Part shown: one piece after another, positions 27,744 to 37,222 of the stretch | Layout of the letters: the number at the start of each line of letters is the position of its first letter | Numbering within the stretch: the first letter of the stretch is position 1 | DNA from: SZAS-103 sp038226665 | Lineage (GTDB): Bacteria > Pseudomonadota > Gammaproteobacteria > Xanthomonadales > Xanthomonadaceae | NCBI GenBank assembly: GCA_038226665.1 | Contig: JBBRQI010000008.1 | Span: 40,855 to 104,854 of the forward strand | Direction of reading: 5' to 3' | Length of the DNA: 64,000 nt | Program-made: the position numbers and the translations under genes | Notes under the pieces: model-generated | What the model saw: only the letters and a program-made list of their open reading frames with translations | Told to the model about the DNA's origin: nothing | The model's database searches: none

Positions 27744-28229
27744 ATGCACGAGCTTTCAGAATCGCCCGCGATCACTTCCCCGCCGACGCCACGAAGCGCC
27801 GAGCCCGCGCAGTTAGGTTGGCGCGTGCTGGCAATGATGTACGACCTGCTGCCGCTGATGGCGCTATGGTTTGCGACCAGCGCGGCCGTCTATTTCGCGC
27901 GCGGGCAGGTTCCGGTTGAGCCGGGCAGTTTGGCGGCATGGGCCCTGCTCGCCTTGTTGTGGGCAGTGACCGGCGCGTATTTCGTGACGTCATGGCGACG
28001 CGGCGGCGCGACGATCGGCATGCGCCCATGGATTCTCAAGGTATTGGACGCCGACGGCCGTCAGGCAACGATGGGCGCGCTGTGCCTGCGCTATGCGGTG
28101 GCGACGATGTCGCTGCTGGCGCTCGGATTGGGATTCGCGTGGGCGCTCTTCGATGGCGAGCGGCGGTGCTGGCACGACATCGCGGCAAGAACGCGGTTCG
28201 TGCGGATGGATCGGGTTGCCAAATCCTGA
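27744..28229 (+). CDS. RDD-family membrane protein
   Basis: Small inner-membrane protein of 161 residues from ATG 27744. The RDD hallmark appears as LGWRVLAMMYDLLPLMALWF (Arg, then Asp in the first helix), and three hydrophobic helices follow (about 34-58, 72-95, 120-145), with the conserved GMRPWILKVLDADG between helices two and three. Function is unknown for most of the family. It is divergent from xerD (only 46 bases apart) and tail to tail with lptG. Confidence 0.88.
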   Translation: MHELSESPAITSPPTPRSAEPAQLGWRVLAMMYDLLPLMALWFATSAAVYFARGQVPVEPGSLAAWALLALLWAVTGAYFVTSWRRGGATIGMRPWILKVLDADGRQATMGALCLRYAVATMSLLALGLGFAWALFDGERRCWHDIAARTRFVRMDRVAKS

Positions 28230-28258
28230 CTGCAGGTCAGGTTGTTTTTCAACAACCT
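28225..28258. terminator. Overlapping inverted repeats between convergent genes
   Basis: Two alternative hairpins share the short gap between the RDD gene and lptG: CCTGAC/GTCAGG (28225-28241, loop TGCAG) and AGGTTGTT/AACAACCT (28239-28258, loop TTTC). Neither has a clear U-tract on either strand, so a bidirectional terminator is plausible but not certain. Confidence 0.45.
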
Positions 28259-28259
28259 C

Positions 28260-29357
28260 CTAAACCCGCCTCCTGAAATAAACCTGCGACGCCCCCAGCA
28301 CCAGCAACGGCGGCGTGAGGTGTGCGATCCAGAGTTTCCAGTGATAGATCGTCGCGAGATTCTGAGCAAGGCGTTGCAGCACGAAAAACGTCAATCCGCA
28401 CACGATGCCGATGAACAGGCGCTTGCCGAATCCGCCGCTGCGCAATTGCCCGAATGCCAGCGGTAGTGCGGCCATGCACAGCGCCAGCACGTTGAGCGGG
28501 TAGAACCAGCGCGCCCAGTATGCGTTTTCGTAATCGCTGGCATCGACCGCGTTGCGGTGCATGTCGTCGATGTTGCGACCCAATGTCGCAGTGGATTCAT
28601 AGCGGGGATGCTCGACGCCGGCTATCACGGCCTCCGGGCGCAACCCGGACTTCCATTCCTGGTTGGGCAGCTTGCGCACGGCTACCGAATCCTTGTTGAA
28701 GTCGGTGCGGTTGACGTCGATCAGGTTCCAGCGCCCGTGGAGGCACTCGGCCTTGCTCGCCTGGACCAGCGCCAGCAGGTTGCCGTCGGCATCGAACTGG
28801 AACAGCCGCAGGTCGGCGAGATCGACCTCGCGATCCTGTCCACGAAACCGTTTCGCACCGGCGCGCGCATTGATGTACGTGTTGCCATCGCGCGCCCACA
28901 GGCCCGATCCGCGCGAGACCGCCATCGAGCCCGATTTCGCCGACACCGCGATCGATTCGGCGGTCTGCTCGCCTTTCGGCCCGAGCGTTTCGGCATTGAG
29001 CATCATCAGTGCGGTGACCGCCGCCAGCCCGAATACCGCGCCGACGCAGATCCGCCAGCGCGAGATGCCTGCAGCGCGCAATGCGGTCAATTCGGAGGTC
29101 GCGGCCAACCCGCCGAGACCGAGCAGGCTGCCGATCAGCGCTGCGGTCGGGAACAGTTCGTAGGTGCGGCGCGGGATCGTGCAGAGGATGTACAACACGA
29201 CATGGCCGACGCTGTAACCGCCCTTGCCAAGGTCGTCGAGTTCGTTCGCGAAATCGAGGATCGAGCTGAAGGCGAGCAGGACGACCCAGACCATCAGCAG
29301 CGAAACGAACACGGCGCGTATCACCAGCCGGTCGTGCAGCAGCGGGCGCAACCTCAT
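28260..29357 (-). CDS. lptG: LPS export permease LptG
   Basis: Inner-membrane permease of the LptB2FGC transporter that extracts LPS from the inner membrane. ATG 29357 overlaps the lptF stop (ATGA) and gives 365 residues. Topology is typical: hydrophobic helices near 12-35, 65-85 and 100-120, a periplasmic beta-jellyroll (about 130-265, including SGLWARDGNTYINAR), then three C-terminal helices including NVLALCMAALPLAFGQ. The rest of the Lpt machinery is elsewhere. Confidence 0.95.
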   Translation of the reverse strand: MRLRPLLHDRLVIRAVFVSLLMVWVVLLAFSSILDFANELDDLGKGGYSVGHVVLYILCTIPRRTYELFPTAALIGSLLGLGGLAATSELTALRAAGISRWRICVGAVFGLAAVTALMMLNAETLGPKGEQTAESIAVSAKSGSMAVSRGSGLWARDGNTYINARAGAKRFRGQDREVDLADLRLFQFDADGNLLALVQASKAECLHGRWNLIDVNRTDFNKDSVAVRKLPNQEWKSGLRPEAVIAGVEHPRYESTATLGRNIDDMHRNAVDASDYENAYWARWFYPLNVLALCMAALPLAFGQLRSGGFGKRLFIGIVCGLTFFVLQRLAQNLATIYHWKLWIAHLTPPLLVLGASQVYFRRRV

Positions 29358-30433
29358 GGCCGCACCGTGCGCTGCCTGCGCAAACGACCATCGCGACGCA
29401 GCAGCCACAGTCCCAGCAACAACACAGGAATGTGCAGCCACCACAACCCGAACCACGGCGACAACTTGCCCATCGCGAGCCAGCCGCGACCGACCAGCAT
29501 CAGCGCCATGTAATTGACGTACACCGCGAGCGCGAGCATCAGCAATCCATAACGCGGCTGGCGCGGCTCGGCGCGGGCGAGCGGGATCGCCAACAACGCA
29601 AGCAACAACACTGCGATCGGAGTTGCGATCCGCCAGTTCAATTCCGCGCGGCTGTCGGCTTTCGCATTGGCGACCAGGGTCGAGGTCGATGCGGTACTGG
29701 AATCCTGTTCGGTGTTCGCGGCGGTACCCGCAGGCAACTTGATCTCGTTGCGCTGGAAGTGCAGCACCCGGTAATCCTTCTGGCCGGGCACGCCTTCGAT
29801 GCGCACCCCATCGCTCAGGCGCAGGTAGCGCTCGCCGGCATCGACGAACAGCAGTCCATCCTTGGCGGTGACCACATCCATCTTGCCTTTCTTCTCGGAC
29901 TGCACGAAGACGTTCTTCATGCGGCTGCCGTCGGGACTGAGCTCGGCGACGTACAACATGCCCTTCCCGCCCGGCAATTCGCGGAAGCGGCCTGCCTCGA
30001 GCCCGGCGATGATCAGGGAACGGTTTGCGTCGGCGATCATCGCGCGCGCCGTGTGTTGCGCCCACGGCCCGGCCCACAATGATGACATCGCAACGATCGC
30101 GGCTGCCGGCAGCGCGACCAGCGCGAGTGGCCACAAAAGGTCGCGCGGGCCGCGGCCGACCGAAGCCAGTACCGCCATTTCCGAATCGCGATACATCCGC
30201 CCGATGCTCAGCAGCAGTCCGAGGAAGACGCCCAGCGGCAGCACCATTGGCAACCAGCGCAGCACCCGCAGGCCGAGCTGGGACAACATCAAGGACACCG
30301 GGACCTTGCCAGCGGCGATCTCGCCAAGCAGGTCGGCCACCACCACGCCCAACGCCACGAACAGCAGCACCACGATGGTGGCTGCGACGGAGAGCACGAA
30401 CTCTCGCAGCAGGTAACGGTTGACTGTCAGCAC
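29354..30433 (-). CDS. lptF: LPS export permease LptF
   Basis: Partner of LptG in LPS export. The 359-residue product has the same six-helix layout: N-terminal helices (YLLREFVLSVAATIVVLLFV; LPMVLPLGVFLGLLLSIGRM), a conserved coupling stretch RMYRDSEMAVLASVGRG, a periplasmic jellyroll at about 130-255 and three C-terminal helices. It is divergent from pepA across about 200 bp, the standard proteobacterial arrangement. Confidence 0.95.
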   Translation of the reverse strand: MLTVNRYLLREFVLSVAATIVVLLFVALGVVVADLLGEIAAGKVPVSLMLSQLGLRVLRWLPMVLPLGVFLGLLLSIGRMYRDSEMAVLASVGRGPRDLLWPLALVALPAAAIVAMSSLWAGPWAQHTARAMIADANRSLIIAGLEAGRFRELPGGKGMLYVAELSPDGSRMKNVFVQSEKKGKMDVVTAKDGLLFVDAGERYLRLSDGVRIEGVPGQKDYRVLHFQRNEIKLPAGTAANTEQDSSTASTSTLVANAKADSRAELNWRIATPIAVLLLALLAIPLARAEPRQPRYGLLMLALAVYVNYMALMLVGRGWLAMGKLSPWFGLWWLHIPVLLLGLWLLRRDGRLRRQRTVRP

Positions 30434-30637
30434 GGATGTCTGGCCGAAAGAGTCATCGGGGCTTCGTGGATACCTTGCTGCAGGTGGCGGTTGATGGTCG
30501 GCACGGATTTCGCATGAACGGCGGGGGCGGCTTGCATTAAACTCTGCTGTCTCCAGTTGGCCCGATTCCTCATTGAGCCATGCGATGCCGCTTGCGGCCG
30601 CGCCTCCAGAACTGCCGCATTCTACGGAACTTCATCG

Positions 30638-32128
30638 ATGACCCTGCAATTCGCGCTGAACCAGGCCGACCCGACCACGGCCATAACCACTGGCGCAACC
30701 GCCACCGACTGCATCGTGCTCGGCATTTTCGCCGATGGCGCGTTAAGCTCGTCGGGCGAAACGATCGATCACGCAAGCAATGGCCGCCTGCGCGCGCTGG
30801 TCGCACGCGGCGATGTATCCGGCAAGACCGGCCGCAGTGCGCTGCTGTACGACATCGCCGGAGTCACCGCGCCGCGTGTCCTGGTCATCGGCCTCGGCGA
30901 AGCCGCGAAGTTCGGCGTGCCGCAATACCAGCGCGCAGTCGCCGAAGCCGTGCGCGCACTGAAATCCGGCGCGAGCAAATCCGCGCTGTGCACATTGACC
31001 GAACTCGACGTACCAGGACGCGACGCAAACTGGCGCGTGCGCCAGGCCGTGATCGCAGCCGACCACGCCGCATATCGCTATACCCAGAACATCACGCGCA
31101 AGCCCGACGCCGGCCTCGAAACGCTGCACCTGTTCGCCGATGCCGCGCAGCAGTCCGCGCTCGACACCGGCATCGGCATAGCTGCCGGCATCGCCTACGC
31201 GCGCGAGCTCGGCAACCTGCCGCCGAACATCTGCAATCCGGCCTACCTCGCCGAACGCTCGCGCCAGCTCGCAAGCGAACATGCGAACGTGACCTGCGAA
31301 GTGCTCGAACGCGCCGACATGGAACAACTCGGCATGGGGTCGCTGCTCGCGGTGGCGCGCGGCTCGGCGAATCCGCCGAAGCTGATTGCGCTCAAGTACG
31401 CAGGCGGCGGCGATGCCAAACCGTTCGTGTTCGTCGGCAAGGGCATCACCTTCGATTCCGGCGGCTTGAACCTCAAGACCCAGGGCGGCATCGAGGAAAT
31501 GAAGTTCGACATGCTGGGCGCCGCCAGCGTGCTCGGCGCGTTCCACGCAACCGTGTCGCTGAAGCTGCCGATCAACCTGGTTTGCGTCGTGGCTGCGGTC
31601 GAGAACATGACCGGCAGCGATGCGTATCGTCCAAGCGATGTGTTGACCTCAATGTCGGGCAAGACGATCGAAGTGCTCAACACCGACGCCGAAGGCCGCC
31701 TGATTCTTTGCGACGCACTGACCTACGCGCAACGCTTCGAACCGCAGGCATTGATCGACGTGGCGACGCTCACCGGCGCCTGCGTGGTCGCGCTCGGCAA
31801 GCAGGCGCACGGATTGATGAGCAAGCACGACGACCTGTCGAACGAACTGCTGGCCGCCGGCGAAAACGTCTACGACCGCGCATGGCGCTTGCCGCTATGG
31901 GACGAATACCAGAGCCAGCTCGAATCGGGTTTCGCGGACGTCGCCAACATCGGCGGCAAATACGCGGGCGCGATCACAGCGGGCTGCTTCCTGTCGCGCT
32001 TCACCGAAGGCCAGCGCTGGGCGCACCTCGACATCGCGGGCACGTCGTGGGACGAAGGCAAGAAAGGCCTCGCGTCGGGCCGGCCGGTCGGGATGCTGTG
32101 CCAGTGGTTGCTGGATCGGGTCGCCTGA
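30638..32128 (+). CDS. pepA: Leucyl aminopeptidase (cytosol aminopeptidase A)
   Basis: Two-metal M17 aminopeptidase; in E. coli PepA also acts as a DNA-binding accessory protein in Xer recombination. ATG 30638 (MTLQFALNQAD) gives 496 residues. The catalytic domain carries GKGITFDSGGLNLK, the family signature NTDAEGRLIL and further metal/active-site residues (Lys, Asp, Glu) in their usual spacing. First gene of pepA-holC-valS. Confidence 0.96.
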   Translation: MTLQFALNQADPTTAITTGATATDCIVLGIFADGALSSSGETIDHASNGRLRALVARGDVSGKTGRSALLYDIAGVTAPRVLVIGLGEAAKFGVPQYQRAVAEAVRALKSGASKSALCTLTELDVPGRDANWRVRQAVIAADHAAYRYTQNITRKPDAGLETLHLFADAAQQSALDTGIGIAAGIAYARELGNLPPNICNPAYLAERSRQLASEHANVTCEVLERADMEQLGMGSLLAVARGSANPPKLIALKYAGGGDAKPFVFVGKGITFDSGGLNLKTQGGIEEMKFDMLGAASVLGAFHATVSLKLPINLVCVVAAVENMTGSDAYRPSDVLTSMSGKTIEVLNTDAEGRLILCDALTYAQRFEPQALIDVATLTGACVVALGKQAHGLMSKHDDLSNELLAAGENVYDRAWRLPLWDEYQSQLESGFADVANIGGKYAGAITAGCFLSRFTEGQRWAHLDIAGTSWDEGKKGLASGRPVGMLCQWLLDRVA

Positions 32129-32160
32129 TTCTCGCCTTGATGAATGAGTGTTGCTGATCG

Positions 32161-32586
32161 ATGCCGCGCGCCGACTTCTACCTGATCGCCAAGCCGCGCT
32201 TCCGCGACGATCCGCTACTGCTGGTCTGCGAACTCGCGCGCAAGGCGCACGACGCCGGCTCGCCGACGTTGATCCTCGCGCGCGATGTCGAGCAGGCCGA
32301 AGCCATCGATGATGCGTTGTGGGCGTTCGATCCGGATGCGTATATCCCGCACCAGATCGTCGGCATGGATGAAGACGAGGACGAAGCGCCGGTACTGATC
32401 GCATCCCCCGACAACGATGCGCCGGGACGCTCGCTGATCATCAACCTGCGCGATGAAGCGGTGACATTGCCTTGCGATCGCGTGTTCGAAGTGGTGCCTG
32501 CGGATGAATCCGCGCGCGAACCGCTGCGCCAGCGCTGGCGCGAATACAGGACACGCGGATTCGAACTCAACCAACACGACATGTAA
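32161..32586 (+). CDS. holC: DNA polymerase III chi subunit
   Basis: Chi subunit of the clamp-loader complex, linking it to SSB through psi. The 141-residue product begins MPRADFYLIAKPRF and shows the family pattern: an N-terminal Rossmann-like strand, ARKAHDAGSPTLILARDVEQAE, DDALWAFDPDAYIPH, and the C-terminal RQRWREYRTRGFELNQHDM. It lies 32 bases after pepA and 13 bases before valS, in the conserved pepA-holC-valS order. A candidate psi partner is encoded about 3.4 kb away. Confidence 0.94.
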   Translation: MPRADFYLIAKPRFRDDPLLLVCELARKAHDAGSPTLILARDVEQAEAIDDALWAFDPDAYIPHQIVGMDEDEDEAPVLIASPDNDAPGRSLIINLRDEAVTLPCDRVFEVVPADESAREPLRQRWREYRTRGFELNQHDM

Positions 32587-32599
32587 GGCGCGTCACGCA

Positions 32600-35506
32600 A
32601 TGGACAAGAGCTACGAACCGCAGAGTTTCGAGACCCGCTGGTACGCGCAGTGGGAAGCGAGCGGCTGCTTCAAGCCGAGTGGCAAGGGCACGCCGTACAC
32701 GATCCTGCTGCCGCCGCCGAACGTCACCGGCACTCTGCACATGGGCCACGCGTTCCAGCACACGCTGATGGATGCATTGATCCGCTACCACCGCATGCGT
32801 GGCTTCGACACGCTGTGGCAGATGGGCACCGACCACGCCGGCATCGCGACCGAGATGGTGGTGAACCGCAACCTCGCCGCGCAAGGCAAGGGCGAGTCGC
32901 GCGATTCGCTTGGCCGCGAAAAATTCATCGGGAAAGTCTGGAAATGGAAACAGGAATCCGGCGACGCCATCGCCCGGCAGATGCGCCGCATCGGCGCGTC
33001 CGGCGACTGGTCGCGCGAAGTCTTCACGATGGATCCGATGCCGTCGCAGGCGGTGGTCGAAGCGTTCGTGCGGTTGTACGAAGAGAAACTCATTTATCGC
33101 GGCCAACGTCTGGTGAATTGGGATCCGGTGCTGAAGACAGCGATTTCGGATCTCGAAGTCGTCAGCGAGGAAGAAGATGGATTCCTGTGGTCGATCCGCT
33201 ACGACGTGATTGATCCGCAACCCGGCGAACCCGATCACCTCGTCGTTGCTACGACGCGCCCGGAGACGATGCTTGGCGACGTTGCAGTTGCTGTGCATCC
33301 GGAGGACAATCGTTATGCGTCGCTGGTGGGCAAACGGATGTTGCGACTGCCGCTTACCCTGCGTGCGATTCCGATCATTGCGGACGACTATGTGGATCGC
33401 GAGTTCGGAACCGGCGCTGTGAAAATCACGCCTGCGCATGATTTCAATGACTATGCGATTGGCGAACGCCATCAGCTCTCGCTCATCAATATCTTCACGG
33501 ATGACGCAAAAATCCGAGATCGCGCCTTGGAATCATTTAAGGGTTGGATCGACGCAACGCACCCCAAATTTCCTCATGAAACTGCTGAATCCAATAAAGT
33601 CTTCGTCGGCACAACAAATCTCATCACTCTTCCATCTAAGTATCAAGGCCTCGACCGATACGAAGCCCGCAAGATCGTCCTCGCCGACCTCGAAGCGCAT
33701 GACCTGCTGATCGAAACAAAGAAACACAAGTTGCAAGTCCCGCGTGGCGACCGCAGTGGAGTTGCGATCGAGCCCTACCTCACCGACCAGTGGTTCGTGA
33801 AGATGGACACGCTCGGCGCACGCGGTCTCGAACTCGCCGAAGGCGTCGATGGACAGACGAGCGCAGTGCAATTCGTGCCGCCGAACTGGATCAACACCTA
33901 TCGCCACTGGATGGGCAACATCCAGGACTGGTGCATCAGCCGCCAGCTCTGGTGGGGCCATCGCATTCCTGCGTGGTACGACGAGGCCGGCAAGATCTAC
34001 GTAGGCCGCGACGAAGCCGAGGTGCGCGCGAAGCACGAGCTCGCCTCCGATGTCTCGCTGCGCCAGGACAACGACGTCCTTGAAACCTGGTTCTCGTCCG
34101 CACTGTGGCCGTTCTCGACGATGGGCTGGCCCGACAAGGCGGCGATGGGCGCGCGCGGTTTCGATCGCTACCTGCCGAGCGACGTGCTGGTCACCGGCTT
34201 CGACATCATCTTCTTCTGGGTCGCCCGGATGATCATGATGACGGATCACTTCACCGGCGAAGTGCCGTTCCGCGAGGTCTACATCACTGGCCTCGTGCGC
34301 GACTCACACGGCCAGAAGATGTCGAAATTCAAGGGCAACGTGCTCGACCCGATCGATCTGATCGATGGCATCGCACTCGACGACCTCGTCGCTAAACGCA
34401 CCTCCGGACTCATGCAGCCGCAAATGGCAGCGAAGATCGAGAAGGCCACGCGCAAGGAATTCCCCGAAGGCATCCCCGCGTTCGGCGCCGACGCGCTGCG
34501 CTTCACGTTCGCCTCGCTGGCCACGCATGGGCGCGACATCAAGTTCGACTTGAATCGTTGCGAAGGCTACAAGAATTTCTGCAACAAGCTGTGGAACGCT
34601 GCGCGCTTCGTGCTGATGAATTGCGAAGGCTTCACTGCGAATGGCATGCCGCAACCGAAAAACGACGCCGAGCACTGGATTCTCCACAAGCTCATGCGCG
34701 CCCTGTGGCATGTCGAGGACCACTACGCGCTCTATCGGTTTGATGTGGTGGCGAGCGAGTTATACGAATTCACCTGGAACGACTACTGCGACTGGTTCAT
34801 CGAATTCGCAAAACCCGCGTTGCAGGCAGGTGGCGCTGCGGCCGATGCAATGCGGCATACGATGCTGTTTGTGCTGGAGACGTTGCTGCGCGCGCTACAT
34901 CCGCTAATCCCGTTCGTCACAGAGGAGATTTGGCAGCACGTCGCGCCGAAACTCGGAATCGCGGGCGACTCGATCAGCACGCAGCCTTACCCAGAACACA
35001 CCTCGATCATGGCTGACGCGGCGACCGCATCGCGCGTCGAAATCCTCAAAGGCGCGATCAAGGAGATCCGCTCGATCCGTAGTCAGATGAATATTTCGCC
35101 AGCCAAACTCGTGCCGCTGCTAGTCGAGGGATCGGCAGAGGATTCGATACTGATTCAATTGTGCGGCCAAGAAGCCAGCCTGAAGTTCATTGCGCGTCTG
35201 GAGTCGGTGGCCGCGATCGACAATACAGACCTGCCCCCATCTGCGATGGCTACTTACGCTGGATTGAAATTACATATCCCGCTCGCAGGCCTGATCGATC
35301 TCCATGCCGAACGCGTACGCCTCGCCAAGGAAATCGCGCGCGTCGAAGCCGAGATCCACAAATGCGAAAGTAAGCTATCGAGCGAAACCTTCGTGCAGAA
35401 CGCACCCGGCGCGGTCGTCGATCAGGAACGATCGCGCCTCGCGGACTGGTCGGCGCAACGCGATGCATTGCATGTGCAGGCGAAGCGGCTTGCCGACGAT
35501 GCGTGA
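32600..35506 (+). CDS. valS: Valyl-tRNA synthetase, with a low-GC insertion in the editing domain
   Basis: Class I synthetase charging tRNA-Val. ATG 32600 (MDKSYEPQSFETRW) gives 968 residues. It has the HIGH variant HMGHAFQH near residue 50, GHRIPAWY, KMSKS as GQKMSKFKGN near residue 575, the anticodon-binding domain and a C-terminal coiled coil (about 905-965). In the CP1 editing domain about 40 extra residues (308-347, bases 33521-33640) separate TDDAKIRD from YQGLDRYEARK. This stretch is much poorer in GC and uses A/T-ending codons rare elsewhere in the gene. Confidence 0.97.
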   Translation: MDKSYEPQSFETRWYAQWEASGCFKPSGKGTPYTILLPPPNVTGTLHMGHAFQHTLMDALIRYHRMRGFDTLWQMGTDHAGIATEMVVNRNLAAQGKGESRDSLGREKFIGKVWKWKQESGDAIARQMRRIGASGDWSREVFTMDPMPSQAVVEAFVRLYEEKLIYRGQRLVNWDPVLKTAISDLEVVSEEEDGFLWSIRYDVIDPQPGEPDHLVVATTRPETMLGDVAVAVHPEDNRYASLVGKRMLRLPLTLRAIPIIADDYVDREFGTGAVKITPAHDFNDYAIGERHQLSLINIFTDDAKIRDRALESFKGWIDATHPKFPHETAESNKVFVGTTNLITLPSKYQGLDRYEARKIVLADLEAHDLLIETKKHKLQVPRGDRSGVAIEPYLTDQWFVKMDTLGARGLELAEGVDGQTSAVQFVPPNWINTYRHWMGNIQDWCISRQLWWGHRIPAWYDEAGKIYVGRDEAEVRAKHELASDVSLRQDNDVLETWFSSALWPFSTMGWPDKAAMGARGFDRYLPSDVLVTGFDIIFFWVARMIMMTDHFTGEVPFREVYITGLVRDSHGQKMSKFKGNVLDPIDLIDGIALDDLVAKRTSGLMQPQMAAKIEKATRKEFPEGIPAFGADALRFTFASLATHGRDIKFDLNRCEGYKNFCNKLWNAARFVLMNCEGFTANGMPQPKNDAEHWILHKLMRALWHVEDHYALYRFDVVASELYEFTWNDYCDWFIEFAKPALQAGGAAADAMRHTMLFVLETLLRALHPLIPFVTEEIWQHVAPKLGIAGDSISTQPYPEHTSIMADAATASRVEILKGAIKEIRSIRSQMNISPAKLVPLLVEGSAEDSILIQLCGQEASLKFIARLESVAAIDNTDLPPSAMATYAGLKLHIPLAGLIDLHAERVRLAKEIARVEAEIHKCESKLSSETFVQNAPGAVVDQERSRLADWSAQRDALHVQAKRLADDA

Positions 35507-35515
35507 AGCACCGGT

Positions 35516-35992
35516 TCACCGTTCCGGCGGCAACAACTCCAGCCCCATCACGATCGCATCCTCGCGGCCTTTCTTCGCCGGGTAATAATTGCTGCGGCGA
35601 CCGATCTCGTTGAAGCCTTCGGAATCGTAGAGCGCGATCGCGTTCGGATTCGACGGGCGCACTTCGAGGAAGACTTGCGTCACGCGATGCCAGCGCGCGA
35701 GATCGAGCAGGCGGCGCACCAGCAAGCGACCGAGTCCGCGCCCCTGGCATTCGACCGCGACGCAGACATTGAGGATGTGTGCTTCGCCGGCTGCCGCGCT
35801 GAGTACGCCGTAACCGAGCAGCGCGCCACCATCTTCCAGCACCCAGCATTCGTAGCCGGCGGCGAGACAGTCGCGGAAGATCGCTTCGGTCCACGGGAAT
35901 TCGTAGGCTGCGTTTTCGATGCGCATCAACAAGTCGAGATCACGCGCGTGCAAGGCGCGCAGGCGCGGCAACGGCGCGACTGCAGCGTTCAT
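35516..35992 (-). CDS. rimI: Ribosomal protein S18 N-acetyltransferase RimI
   Basis: GNAT acetyltransferase modifying the N-terminus of ribosomal protein S18. ATG 35992 (MNAAVAPLPRLRAL) gives 158 residues; its ATGA overlaps the stop of the gene upstream. Motifs: NAAYEFPWTEAIFRDCL (the typical RimI opening), the acetyl-CoA loop VECQGRGLGRLLVRRLL, and FLEVRPSNPNAIALYDSEGF. An open frame extends about 100 codons upstream over the neighbouring gene and is rejected. The gene is convergent with valS, 9 bases apart. Confidence 0.93.
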   Translation of the reverse strand: MNAAVAPLPRLRALHARDLDLLMRIENAAYEFPWTEAIFRDCLAAGYECWVLEDGGALLGYGVLSAAAGEAHILNVCVAVECQGRGLGRLLVRRLLDLARWHRVTQVFLEVRPSNPNAIALYDSEGFNEIGRRSNYYPAKKGREDAIVMGLELLPPER

Positions 35993-36318
35993 GGCCTCGT
36001 GCGGCTTTGGCGCAATGCGCGCAGGCGCGGCCACAACGCGCGCTTCGCGACGGGGTCGTTGCGCAGTTGCGTCAATGAGGAGATTTGTTGGATGCGCAAC
36101 CAGTCGTCCGCATCGGCGATGCGCGCAGGATCGCAGTGCGCTGCGCGCAGCAGCGCCGTCAGGAATGCATCCGGCAGCAATGGATCGTGCGCGGTGGATG
36201 CGGCACTCGCGACGGCTTGCGTCGCACGATCGGTCACCGATACCGACGCGGAGCGGTACAGCGTGTAGCCGAGCGCATCCAGGCATCGCCTTTGTTCATC
36301 TGACCAGACTGGACTCAT
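35989..36318 (-). CDS. holD: Probable DNA polymerase III psi subunit (HolD-like)
   Basis: A 109-residue protein starting MSPVWSDEQRRCLDALGYTL at ATG 36318. I assign it tentatively to HolD from position (E. coli also has holD directly upstream of rimI) and from pattern matches to E. coli psi recalled from memory: an N-terminal LxxLGxTxxxLxR-like element, a central LxALLRAAHCDPARI helix, and the C-terminal LTQLRNDPVAKRALWPRL, closely like LTDLRANPTARAALWQQI of E. coli. Psi bridges chi and the clamp loader. The stop overlaps rimI and the start overlaps the pssA stop. Sequence identity is low outside the C-terminus, so other roles remain possible. Confidence 0.65.
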   Translation of the reverse strand: MSPVWSDEQRRCLDALGYTLYRSASVSVTDRATQAVASAASTAHDPLLPDAFLTALLRAAHCDPARIADADDWLRIQQISSLTQLRNDPVAKRALWPRLRALRQSRTRP

Positions 36319-37103
36319 GTCGCGGCCTGCCCGGGGCCGCGCTTGCGGCGCAATTTGTGCCATGCCCACATCGCGGGGCCGGAGAGCGCATACAGGCCGG
36401 TGATCGCGAGCAGCAAGCGCGCCGGATAGATGTAGATCGCGACGATGGCGAGGATCACCACCAGCAGCAGCATGAACGGCACGCGTTCGCCAGGCGGCGA
36501 AGGATTCGCGCGGCCGCCCTTGAAGCTCGTATAGCGGAAGCGGCTGACCATCAGCAATCCGGCGCAAACGGTTATCACGAGCGCGGCATAGCGCAGTTCC
36601 TCACCGCTATAGCCAAGATCCACCATCACCCATACGAAGGACATCATCACCGCAGCCGCGGCCGGGCTGGACAGGCCGATGAACCAGCGTTTGTCCACAA
36701 CGCCGACCTGGGTGTTGAAGCGGGCTAGCCGCAGCGCAGCGCACGCCGCGTACAGGAACGATGCCGCCCAGCCGGCCTTGCCGATCGCGATGCCATCGAG
36801 CTTCAGCGTGGACAGCGCCCAGTGATACATCACCAGCGCGGGCGCCATGCCGAAGCTCACCAAGTCGGCGAGCGAATCGTATTGCACGCCGAATTCGGTG
36901 CTGGTGCCGGTCAGACGCGCGATGCGGCCGTCGACGCCGTCGAACATCGCGGCGATGAACACGGCAATGCACGCACTCTCGAAATGCCCGCTGGCGGCAG
37001 CCAGGATCGCGTAAAACCCAGAAAACATGCCGCCTGTGGTCAGCAGGTTCGGCAAAAGGTAGATTCCGCGCGACCGTGCGGCCGGTCTGGGGGTGTCATC
37101 CAT
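36315..37103 (-). CDS. pssA: CDP-diacylglycerol-serine O-phosphatidyltransferase
   Basis: Membrane enzyme making phosphatidylserine from CDP-diacylglycerol and serine, the first committed step to phosphatidylethanolamine. ATG 37103 (MDDTPRPAARSRG) gives 262 residues. The CDP-alcohol phosphotransferase motif is intact: FDGVDGRIARLTGTSTEFG, then YDSLADLVSFG. Seven or eight hydrophobic helices are visible. This is the subclass II integral-membrane PssA, not the E. coli peripheral type. The C-terminus is basic (KLRRKRGPGQ). First gene of pssA-holD-rimI. Confidence 0.93.
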   Translation of the reverse strand: MDDTPRPAARSRGIYLLPNLLTTGGMFSGFYAILAAASGHFESACIAVFIAAMFDGVDGRIARLTGTSTEFGVQYDSLADLVSFGMAPALVMYHWALSTLKLDGIAIGKAGWAASFLYAACAALRLARFNTQVGVVDKRWFIGLSSPAAAAVMMSFVWVMVDLGYSGEELRYAALVITVCAGLLMVSRFRYTSFKGGRANPSPPGERVPFMLLLVVILAIVAIYIYPARLLLAITGLYALSGPAMWAWHKLRRKRGPGQAAT

Positions 37104-37222
37104 GGGCTGGCCTTGTTCGACAGGAACCTCGATTAGGATAGAGTGTAGTCGTTGGGCTTCGGCGCGCCATTGCGCAGGGCCCATCATCCCGCAAACCAGA
37201 CCAGCGTCCCCCCGGAGGTCGT

